This document shows, piece by piece, positions 49,001-61,000 of a stretch of 64,000 bases of DNA; position 1 is the first letter of the stretch; the number at the start of each line of letters is the position of its first letter. Below the pieces are notes generated by a model. That model did not search any database and was not told where the DNA came from. It saw nothing but the letters and a program-made list of their open reading frames with translations. This DNA is from Notospermus geniculatus (taxonomy: Eukaryota; Nemertea; Pilidiophora; Heteronemertea; Lineidae), in NCBI GenBank assembly GCA_002633025.1, contig NMRB01002158.1:55758-119757 (forward strand). The letters run 5' to 3'. The position numbers and the translations under genes are program-made.

Positions 49001-52000
49001 TTGGGGGCCTCATAGGAAGAACTCTGTTTGTTTTTATTGGGTCCCATCTCATGCACTACAGAGTTCTTCCTAGGAGCCCCCAAAAAATGGTGCCATGACC
49101 AGTATTTTATGTGAAAAAAGCCTTTAAAATGAGGGCAGGTGTGCAAAGTCCGGTGTTATATCTGCCAGTGTTTCTGTGTGTCCCTTTATTGTTTTTATTG
49201 GGTCCCATCTCATGCACTACAAACAAAAAAAACAATACGTTTTCCCTAGAAACTATATACGTTTGTACCTATTTGTAGACGATCTGCACTTAATAACACC
49301 AACAAAGTTGCACTTAAACAATACTTTTCCCTAGAAACTGCGTTTGTACCAGCTTAACGATCTGCACTTAATAACACCAACAAAGTTGCACTTAAAAACC
49401 AATCAGATAGAGCTGTCATGTCTGCACGAAACGACCACTGTGGACAAGCAACTTTATTCACACATAAACACTAGCAGATAAGTAACACCGGTCTTGGCAC
49501 CGACACCTACCCTCATTTTTAAAAGCTTTTTCCACATAAAAAATACTGCAATACGCTTTCCCTAGAAACTGCGTTTGTACCTGCTTGTAGACGATCTGCA
49601 CTTAATAACACCAACAAAGTTGCACTTAAAAACCAATCAGATAGACCTGTCTTGTCTGCACGAAACGACCACTGTGGACAAGCAACTTTATTCACAATTT
49701 ACACCATTAAGAATAACCGGATGCAGTGGACGTTCCACTCATTGTCGATTCCATCGCTTCAAGCCGAGTGCGATGCTGTTACAATCGATAGTTACATTGT
49801 AATCAAAAAGTACCGTAGAGCAAATTAACCATGATTACTGGTTGCATTGTGATGGGATTATCATATCCGTAGTAATCAATCCTTTACAAGAGCTTCGCCG
49901 CATTCATCACTTACGGCATCTTTATTTCTCCCCGGTGAGCACCGAGAAAAATACCGGACCTTCGCCCTCCTACAGCCCGCTGTAGGGTATCCGTTGATGA
50001 TGAGGGAGGGGGGGGGGGGGGGGCGACAAGGACATTAACTTTAAAGCAGCGTTTCCACTTTGCGTAGCGGATTCTGACGTGGTTTGCGGCGAGCGGTGCG
50101 GTTTTCACAGGGACGGTTTGGGATACCAAAGTGGTATTTATCAAGCCAGGTGTGAAGGGAACGAATGTCCCAGGAAAAACTGTACTGGGAACAAAAGATC
50201 CTATTGTTACATTCTAATCTCTGGCGATTGGTTTCTATACCCATGCCGCTTATTCTCTCATTCAACAATAGAAGTGGACACTTTTTACAGGGGGGACACT
50301 CTTTACTGCTACACGGCTCGCTAAACAGGACGCAAAATAGGGCTTAAACGTCGAGCTGCCTTTAGTGTCCAGAACCATATATCCAAAGAACGAGAAAGCA
50401 CAAAAATTGACGCACAAAATGAAAAATATCAAGAAGTCAACTTCCAGAATCTTGCGAATTTTCGACCCCAACCGGGGTCTTCCTCAGGCACTTTTCAGTT
50501 GGAGAGACCAGAAAAGACTGTCCGGAACCAGGTGATAAATATGCTATTACAGTCTTCAGTGTGTTGATTAGCACAGTGCAAAGATGTGATGACTATAATC
50601 CTGAGGTCGGGGTTCGATTCCATAACACAAAAGGCAGACAGGCATCGGAAGCCGGGGGGATCAGATTCATCAAATCGGCTTTGTTTAACTTCGTTTCCCA
50701 AAAAAAGCAGACTCGCTTATACAATTTTTACATCGATCATAAAAATATCAGAAAAAATAACCACCCTCAGCGGATATTTTTTATACCGGAAGCAATGTGT
50801 TTATGTTGCGTTATCTTCGCATCACAAAATGGATGTTTCCCACGTGGACCGAATCCACGCTGCGTTAATTTCCCGTGAATTCGATCGGAAATGAACTGGT
50901 TCCGATTTCTGCGGATAGGCGTGACGTGATAAAGGCATCAGAAACAGCGCAAAAACTTGTTTGCTATTCCGATCAGGTTTGACCAACAAGCATTAATTCT
51001 TAATCGCATCGTGACAAATAATTCTGTTCTAAAGCAGTTAACTTTAAAACCAGTAAATCATTTAGTTTGTCATTTTTCTCGACCAGGAATTCGCTTTTGA
51101 AGCCCTGAGAATGCTCAGTGGGACGCAACCAGATACCTCTTCTTGAATTCAGAAGGCTCTGTCAAAGCAGTGAGCCATCAGGGTACTAAAGTTGAATTCA
51201 AAGAATCATTGCCCCCAAATTCTTCCACCCCAAAGATACGAAGAGCCCTGATAATATAATAGCCGAGTGGTTCTCACGACGCTTAGCAAGCGGCAGGTCC
51301 TGGGTTCGAATCCCGGGCCATATGGAATTAATCGTTCCTGGCTCTTCACGTCCGTCACATGAGACAGAAAGCTGTGGAACCTTGTACATGTGCCTCTGCA
51401 AGGGGATGGCCTCTTTCCATACTTATCAGGGCCAATATGGCTTCGGCCCATAAACATACAACTCAAAAAAAGTTAAGGACCACTTTATTTGCAACTCACA
51501 ATTCTGTTTCAGGCATTGCTTCAGAACACATTATGCAACAACTGAAACCTACCACATTATGTATTCATAAAAGTGTGTTTGAGGTCATCCAGGACAGTTA
51601 TATCATACCATTTTCAGCTGTAAGAACTGTCAAATGGAAAACTTGTGCACAAAAACAAGTGGTCCTTAACTTTTTTTGAGCAGTGCAAACGCAAATAGGA
51701 AAATATCTGACATTTATTGTGCACCTAAGAAGGAACTCTACGCCAATGTTCTGAAATTGACTCTTTTGCACTGCATGTCCTTTAATTAAACGATCGTGAC
51801 AACAAATTGACAGTAAGGGGCGGGGATGGCAACTGCAAATTCAAGGAAATGGTAGCCCGGAAATTGCTGATCACGGAAACTGCCTGTACTACATGCAACC
51901 ATGGAGATGGTGAACTGTGCTGCGGGTTTATGAAGTAATTTGTCATGTCGAAACAGTGGTCGTTGAAGCAAAAAAGGACGTTTTGAGCTGGTCTGGCCGA

Positions 52001-55000
52001 GATCGCCTTACAAAAAGAATCAACTTGTAAGCTGATATCGGAATTCATCAACTTTTTAACGTTTTGCTACTTCAAAGCTCGATCTTCAAAAACATCTTGA
52101 AGGCGATCCATTTGCGCGATGAAAATGGAAAAAACGCCTGCGATTAACAACGAAAAAAGATGTTACTTCTTCCTATAACAGGTAAGAACGGACATTGACG
52201 GGGAGCTTTGTGCTGTAACAAACCAAATCCGATATCGGACTGGCCATGGGGCTTACGATTGAATGAGAGGAGGTGTCTCAAGCGTGAAGCTGCTTAAAGC
52301 AGGAGTGGGAAATCGGATCTCATTTCCTTGCTATTTTTAGGGGCAGAAGAGTAGGGTATTACCAGTCTGGTAGTCTCTCGATACATCCAGAAGGAAGCAG
52401 TAATTCGTGTCAGCGCATCACGTAACTCGTCGTCTTAGGAAGGGACAGTAAGCCTTGGTGTCCTGTACCTTGTGCCTATACTGTGCCTTTGCAAGGGCAA
52501 GTAAAAGATTCCATCCAAGAGAGGAATATGAGTAGCCAAAAATGGCCTCTTCAATTGACTGATGGACGCCGGATGGATTTATCCGGCAGCTAGAAATTTT
52601 CAAGAGTTTTATTGAAGGAGTCGTGCGTCAGATACCATGTCTGGCTTCGATCAAATCACGAGTAGTTATTTCCACATTTCAATCAAAATGATTAAGATCA
52701 ATAAATCGCTTAAATCCAGACAAATCTGATCAAGGAAAGTCATTTAATTTTAATAATATTGAAGGAAACTGTCCAGTGGATGTATTTAAAGAATTTTGTC
52801 AAACTTTGTCCAAATGCTTAAAGGTCTGTGATCGATTTGACAGTTTAATTGAAACACTGGTCCCTGCTTAGTTTCAACTAATTTCGACAGATATCGATGT
52901 ATTCTAGAAGTGGGATCGTCTGAGCCCGGTGGTCGAGTGGTTAGCGCGCTTGACTACCAACCGTGTAATGGGTCGGCGCGAGTTCGACTCCGGGCGAAGG
53001 CACATAAAAATTGTGAAATATTAGAGGGTCCGTCGGATGGGACTGAAAGCCGTGGTCCCTTGTTCCTGAGTGTCTATATGCCAGGGCAAGTAAAAGACCC
53101 CACACAGGTGGACTGTAGCCTGTTGTGGACTCCATACCTCCGGCAAAAACCCAACAGGGCTACGACGCCGGTAATGACTAACTAACTAAACGTCGTTAGA
53201 TGAGTTTTTGCAAGTTCTCAGAGTACGGCAGACATAATGAAATGCCAGGTTTTTATTTTTGGCTTCTTAACTGCTGGACAGTGTCGAGGGCGTTCACACG
53301 TTGCAGTAGATGGAGCGCCCCTACATGTATATGCCCCGTACATCCATGCACATGAAATGCACTGAAAACAATGATTACTAAGATTTCAAACCCTAATTTT
53401 CCTCTGCACAACATGATTGTGCAGCAAGATCATTCAGTGTGTGATCAATTTGATTCCTAGTGAAATCCCTGCCTCAGGTGAAAGAGAGCTCACCTTACCT
53501 AATCCTGAGAATATTAGATAAGAGGTTCTTTACGCTCGCTCCCTTCGTCACCACCCACAAACTGACTACATCGGGATGCCAGAGGCGTAGCTAGCTTTTG
53601 TGGCCTGGGGGAGGGAGGCAAATGACTGACTGTAGAGGGCGAAGCCAGAGGGGGGTCGGGGGTACTCCCCCAGAACAAATTGAAAATCTAGGTCCTCTCA
53701 GATGCATGATTTCCCGCATCTGACACCACAATAACTCGGCTTGAAGAGGGGAAATGACATTTTAGAGGAAAAATTTGTTTTGTCCCTTTTTGCTCTCTGG
53801 GGGGGGGGGCATTTGCCCCTGCCCCCTCGCCAGCTGATTCGAGTTTTCTTGGTAGAAGTTTTCGTCGGAACTGTATCGAGGTTAAAGATAATGTATCATG
53901 ACTTCCTTGTTTACATTCAATGTTTGTAAGCATGGATGTTTACATTCATTATGTTATTAATTTTGGACTTTTGGGACATGCCAACCCACCAAATTGAATA
54001 CTTTCGGTATGAAAAGAATTTCTGGAGGGATACGCCACAAACAAATTACTCGTAAGACAAAGAAAGACTGGACACAAACAAACAAAATGATTTTCGTGGC
54101 CCGCGAAAATGCCTGTGATACGTTATCTTCAAGTGATAATCGTATGTTTTGGCACTAAGCCCTCAGTAGAATTTTGGTCACCATATAAGTGGTAACCACT
54201 GGCATCTTTGCATTGGGAGTTGATACATGTACTTTCGCCAAGGTAACACATGTGAATCTACTATACAATTAGCAATGATTTGAAACATTTTCAGTCTCTT
54301 GAGTTACAACCAACTAAATCATTTCAATCTCACAATCTGATGACTGAACTCTTGATACAGTGTCTAGTGAGTGGCTTTACCAAGTTTTACGATTTCACAC
54401 TTGGTTAATCAAAGTGGCCATTACTTTACTTACGAAAATGGATCTTATCTTTACTTTAGTGAGAAGCCGAATAAATGGCCTGTAACCAAATATGATTAAA
54501 ATTCAACCCAAATCGTATTCACTAATCCTCATGTTATGCATCAGTATGATTAGAGTTTGTCCATGTTTTTATCCGGAAACGAGCCGACAGACAAGTCGTG
54601 ATGGGATGGGTTGCCGAAGCCCGCTTGCTTTGATGATTTGAATGGCATCACCATCATACCGATCGGTTCAATCAAATTTGCTCGTCAGTCCTCGATCGGT
54701 CGGGCACATGAGTGCAGTTTTTAATGATGATGTCAGGTCAACCTTGCGACGGTACAAAACAGGCGGCGACTGACTTTTCCGGATCACTTTGCGTCTGCGC
54801 CGCGCGGAACAAATCAGTCGCCGATATAGTGTGACATGACTGCAGCTACGTCTCACCTGCAACAATCGGCTTCGGTCGCCGATCCAACATATCACGAGTC
54901 GCAAAAGCTGAACAGGTTCAACGTCTGCACCACGCACGACGAGTCATAATCTCGACCAGCGTCGACCTGACTCGAGTTACGTTTCCCTGCGCGCAGATGC

Positions 55001-58000
55001 CGCCTGTTCCACGATGAGCGCACACATTTTCACTTTGCGACCTGATGCCGTCTGCACTGTTCTTTCGTGGTGCAGGAAATCGTCGATGCGACCTGATATC
55101 AGCATGCGCCATGGTTTGACCACAAAACTTCAAACTCCATCTAATTTTTTTTTTCTATTTTTGCAGACGGCCCAAGTGGTTTTCCTCGTCATTCTCTTCA
55201 AGTTCATTGTCATCGGAAATTTGGCAGTTTTGGTCGCCATCGGAGTATCAAAAAGCGGCCGACGATCTCGCATGAACTTTTTCATAATGAACCTTGCCAT
55301 TGCAGGTAAGTTTTAGGAAGCAGTCTTTAATTTAGAATTGCGACGGTGTCTTCTAATTTCACCAGAATTTTGAATTTGCGTTTTAATTTCAGAAATCAAC
55401 CCATAGTGCCTTTAGGTCATTCACCTTAGCCACCTGTATTTTGATACAGTAATTGTACCGAAAATTAATTTTTTTCCAGTATTTATAAAAATACTACTAT
55501 TTTAACATTCCGTTTGGTGTTCAATATTTTATTAAGGAACAAAGTACGGACTCTTTCGAATCCCTACCAATTGCTTGTGCAACGGGCAGAAATTCGTCCC
55601 CCTTGAACAATGCATTTGCTCTGTGCAAAAGTAGTACCGGTCTCGGCATTTCCAGAGTTTAATGTGGCAATGTTGAACTCTGGGTACGAGATTGACACAA
55701 GAGACGACTTCCTGTCACCTCACCTACATTGTGTCCCACTAGTTTGCGAGTCAAAACCAGACTCATGATCACAAGGTATGGGTTACATTTTGGATGTTCT
55801 ACTTAACGTGTGCAGAATAACTTCGAACCTACATGATGTACTCACCCCAATCTTGGTTTTTACTGAAATCATCTGTCTAAATCTTCTTTCTTGTCATTGC
55901 AGACCTTTTGAATGCCTTTTTCAATGTCCTCACAGACACAATCTGGAAAATAACCGTTCATTGGTATGCAGGGCAAGTCGGGTGTAAAGTCTTCAGGTAT
56001 TTACAGGTACGTCGTCTAGAGTCTTACCTACAGAAGTTCTTAAAGGGAGACTCCATTCATTGTGTACAATCTTGAATTTTTGAAATATCGTTAATACATT
56101 CAAGTTATGTATTTTTTTTAAATCAGCAAACTCGTCATTTTAAGTATTTTAATTGCATACCAAGGGGACCATTGCACAGCACATGTGATGTCATATGTGC
56201 TCAATGCATATTTATGAAGGTACAACCAATAGGCCTAGCCAGTCACAGTATTAGCTCATTCACTACAAAGGTTGTCATCTTATTGACACTTAGTGACATC
56301 ACAACTCATGGCATTAGTCTCCATGGATTGATAAAAATTCAAAAGTTTACAATGAGTGGAGCCTCTCTTTAACTGACAGCGCAGAATCCGAAGTTAGACA
56401 AAAACTGAAATAATTTCACTTACAGCCGAAGGATAGCTCACAAATTGTGTATTACCAAAGAGAGTATTGTGTTTTTATTTGGAATGCTGGACCTACCCCG
56501 TGGTCCCAGAAAGACAATCTGTTATTTAATACGCTTCTTTCTGATGTATTCCCGATTAGTTGCCCTTAGCGGATTCAGATGATAGGATCAACAATTGAAG
56601 TGAAAAAAAAGAAAGATTGTATTTCGACCTCGGGTACAGGATGCCAGAGTTGTTTTCTGTTGCTTTCGCCGTATGATTGCAGACGCCGGGGGTGAGGTTG
56701 TAATTTCTTACAGAGAGTATGTTGTTATTTGACGCAGAATAAGACTCCAGAGCCACCACGTAGCAAAGTTTGTCACGCGGGTATATCCCAATGTCCGTTG
56801 TTTCTGGGGCACAGTATAATGTACTTCAACTCCAGAACCCGGGCTCCAGATTAGCATGTCAGCCTGATGGTTCCCAGCCCTAACACTCACCAGACGAAAA
56901 ACCAATTAACTAGCCACCGTCTCCCTTGTCGTAGTCGATGTAACTACTCTGAGACGTCATACGAACACGCAATCAGGCTTGGGAACATTCTCCGAACTTC
57001 AGAATTCAAGCAGGGTGCCTTAAGAGAATTCATTTATTGCTCTCAGAGTTATTTGATGCGAGAAGATTTCTAAAAAAGAGTTATCTCCGAGGAGCACTCT
57101 TGACTAATTAAGATTGATAATAGCTTTATTGAAGAATTCAGCACTCCCTTACTAACAAACAAAAGCGAAGAACGAAAGAGTGAATTCAAATCATCGCAAA
57201 ATTGTGATTCAGGCACTCAAATTATACCCCATTAAAACATATCTCTATTTTGTGACACGAGATGTCCATTGAAACATGTCTCTATTAAAGAACCACGGTA
57301 TTGCCACCAGAGTTTCCGCCAGAGGGAGGGGTGAGGGTGATCTATCCCCCCTCAAATTATTTCAGGGGGGATACCACCCCATCAGGTTTGCTGACTGTTT
57401 TAAAATCATATCGTGGCGGTTGCAAACTTTGATTTTTGTTTCATTTTTATGTGTGAGAGGCTTGGAAATCACTTCACACTGTTTATTTCAAAAAAATTTC
57501 TACAGATTCTTCCCCGTGGCACTTCGAAGTACGAGCGGCCTCCTCATCACCCCCTCAAAAATAATCCTGGCGGAAATCCTGGCCACTTTTTCTTCGACAG
57601 CCGGCGCCACCTGCGGTGATTGCATCATTCTCCAATACAACCATAGTTTTGCCTTTCGCCCAATGTTGGAGAATGTACTATCACGTTGCAATGCATACAA
57701 TGTACGTGGATACCATATAGGAACGAGAGTTATTCTACATGGGGCGATGTTGTTAGGCGGTAGTTTAACAACACTGTCAATAGAGGTCTCCCTTAACGCG
57801 AGTATGTTTAGCGCAGGTTATGAAGAATACTGTACCCCTTTAAGGATACCTTGGAACTGGCGTAAGCTGCACTTCGACTGGTTGTGAGGTGTCCAGAAGG
57901 TTAGGCTGCATGGAACTGATTCAACCTGAATCATTCCGGGCAGCAGTTTTGTGCCGTTAGAAGAGAGTAGATATTTTGACTGCCGACGTAGAGGAAGCCA

Positions 58001-61000
58001 TCTACATGTAGCAGCAGTAATACAAACTACAAAAAAAACATTACAAAATGATGTACGTAGTAAGTCGGGTCCACTCGCCGACAACATAGTTAGTCCCTGG
58101 GGTTGCAGAGTGCGCAACTCTCCAACCCCAGGGACGAACTACGGCGATGGTGGCGCCGGCTGTCGAGAAAAAGTGGCAATACTGTGGTCCTTTAAGTCCC
58201 AAAGTAAAAATACATTCTTCAAAACTGAGGACAATGACTGGTAAGAATCATATTAGCCAGGAAGCAACGTTCACGACCCTACTGCGAGGAAAGCTCAGTC
58301 TCATTATCTTTCAATTACTCCTGTCTGATGTTTCCTTCGTTGAGTTATTACACCAATTGCCTGGGCAGCCCGGCGTGATAATCTCATTAGAGTGGGGATT
58401 CCTCGGAAGCATGTTCCGGATCACGGAATTATCAAATTGGATGTGGGATTTCATTTATCTGCGAAAGTTAAAAGATTTAAACAGGCTTCCGACAAAAAAA
58501 TGTCACATATACATGTATATCTGATAAAATAAGACTTTCTGATCTTTAAAAGAAAACTTCATAAAGTAAATAACTTTAATTTTCTTTTTAATAATATCAA
58601 TAAGCCCGGACATTACTGCTGCTATTAGCATCAGATGACCAAATACTAATACGCGCAACATTCGAATTGGAAACATGGTGAACTCCGGATGGTTTTATCC
58701 GGCAGCGAGCCATTGGCATGATTGGGCTCATATCAGTGCAGTCACTTCATCACAGGTAGCACTAGCAACAGACAACCTACGGATTTGGGCTCAAATACTA
58801 TTAAGTGTAATTCAATCGCAACATGTCAGAGTTAGATTCTCGGGCCAACCAACCGGTGTAATGAGAACATCAAAATGCCAAGGAGGCTGCCTGTCATGCC
58901 TGTAGGGTCTCTTTATTTTAGTCCATTTCGCGAGCTTCGTCAAACCGAGTCAAAACTAACACCAACTTTAAGTAATTGAAAAACGTCGTCGTTCATGGCC
59001 GGCAGGGGTCAGGGTCATACTGAATAAATTAGTCAATTAAGAAACGCTGCCTGTTCTTTGACCGGCATGAAATAATAACGGGTTTCTAAGGTGAAAGACA
59101 TACATGTACATATAGCTTCCTACCGGACTCGAACCCACGGACCCTCGCATAAGGCATCAATCGCCTGTTCTTTGACAATATAAAACATACCTCACTAAAT
59201 TAGCCTGGGACAAGATACCCAGAGTGGGCGCAAAATGAGGCCTTGAAAATAACCGGCAAGTTAATACATGTATACATGTAGGTACTGATCACTTCTCCGG
59301 CAATTGGCCTCATTTGAGAAACACCTTGCATAGCCATAAAAACATAGCGATCGTTGTGGTCGTCGTTACCCTAATACATCTCCGGAATACCCGGAATTAG
59401 GTCAAATGCAATCATTTTCTTGCAAGATGTTGATCGAAATATTGGATGAGGTAACACAAGAAAAGATCATTTAGTGTGATGAACTTTTTACTCACCACCA
59501 GCAGGTTATCTTTAGAACTGGCACAGCTTTTTTGACAACAGCACCAAATGGTACCGACAGGTGCAGTACTACATTAAAAAACACTAGAAACTCGGACATA
59601 TCTGCCCTAATGAGCTCCAAGGAATATAAGAAAGCAATGTAGCCAATAAAACTATTGCTGATAGTGTTACCATAATGACATTTATCCCGAAGGGAAAAGT
59701 GTGCTGTGTGAAGTGATTGGTAAAAACACCCCGCGCTTCTGAGACCACACTTCGGTTCTCAACCTTACCATTTCCTCTTGGAAACTTTCCCAGCAAAAGC
59801 AACATAAGTCTGCATAAGAGTCTGCACATCGTCATGTGCACTGAATACTGTCAAAGGGACAGAAAGTCCATTAAAACGTCATCTGCTCAATCCAGGGCAT
59901 ATGAAGCCTTAGTTTATGAGGCGTCCGTCCAAACTCCACGAAATCTCTTTAGCAAACTGAACTCCTAATTAGAAGACAGAAAAAAGCTCTTGGGTCTCAA
60001 AGTGCGAAGCAAAAAATCATTTGAATATTTCATCCTCAAGACGGATCACAAAGTTTAACGTCAGTTTATATTCATGAAATCAGTCCCGAAGAACTTCTCT
60101 TGACGTTAACTGCGCACTTTTGCATAAAATCCTTTTTTCATTGCCATCATATAATTTCATTGCTTGCGACTGATAAATACAAAGCTGTGACATTTGGCGT
60201 AATAAATCACGAGCTAATGACAGTGCACTCCAATAGATGGGGTTATTATTCATATCATTCTGTATTAAAGTGCCGCTTGCCTTGCCATAACTAGAGCGGC
60301 AGCAGATATCAAAATGTCTATCATCTCATCAACAATCAAAAGATAATTACTTTTTTTAATCATTTGATTTCAAGTAATTATTTTTAAAAATGTTTTGAAA
60401 TAATTAGTTTTTTAATCATTTGATTAAGTAATTATTTTAAAAAGTGTTTTGAAATTTTCCAACAAGAGTGAAAGGATGTAAAAAAATATTTTGAGATTTT
60501 CCGCCAAGTGTCAAAGAAACTTTTTTTAAAACTTTGAAACTGTGACCCGACCTAGCAAAATTAGGCGCTTGTCGCAACGGAGGAAAGGTTTAACGGCCTT
60601 AAAACAAAATAGCAGTAGCTGAAATGCACATGATTGTACCTCTCTGCAGGTTGTTGACAATAGTAGTGGACAGCAGTGATGTAAACTGATGACTGCGACA
60701 CGCGCCTACTTTCGCCAGATCGGGTCATAAACGTTGTGTTTGGAAGGCGCCGAGTTCGAGAGATAAGCAAACGGTAGTTGCATATCAGAAATGCCTTCGC
60801 ATATCTTCAATTCTCTAACAGCAAAAATCTCGCAGTAAGGGTAAAATTTCCGATGAAAGTATCGCCTATAGGTATTTCAGCTTAAAATATAATTTTCTTT
60901 TTCAGGGCGTTACTCAATACGCTTGCACATACGCCCTTGTAGCTCTCAGTATTGACCGACTAGACGCTATTGCCAGACCCCTAAGCTTTACAGGAAGTGG

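Larger units (their letters stand above)
58178..60540. other. GPCR intron 3, middle part
   Basis: It contains the inverted SINE at 59063 and the AT-rich duplication at 60345. No exon or gene was seen between 56007 and 60905. Confidence 0.45.

Noticed and set aside
57276-57887. A 203-codon + strand ORF in the GPCR intron
   Set aside because: It starts in unique DNA but runs through an inverted-repeat element, has no splice-framed partner and no motif.
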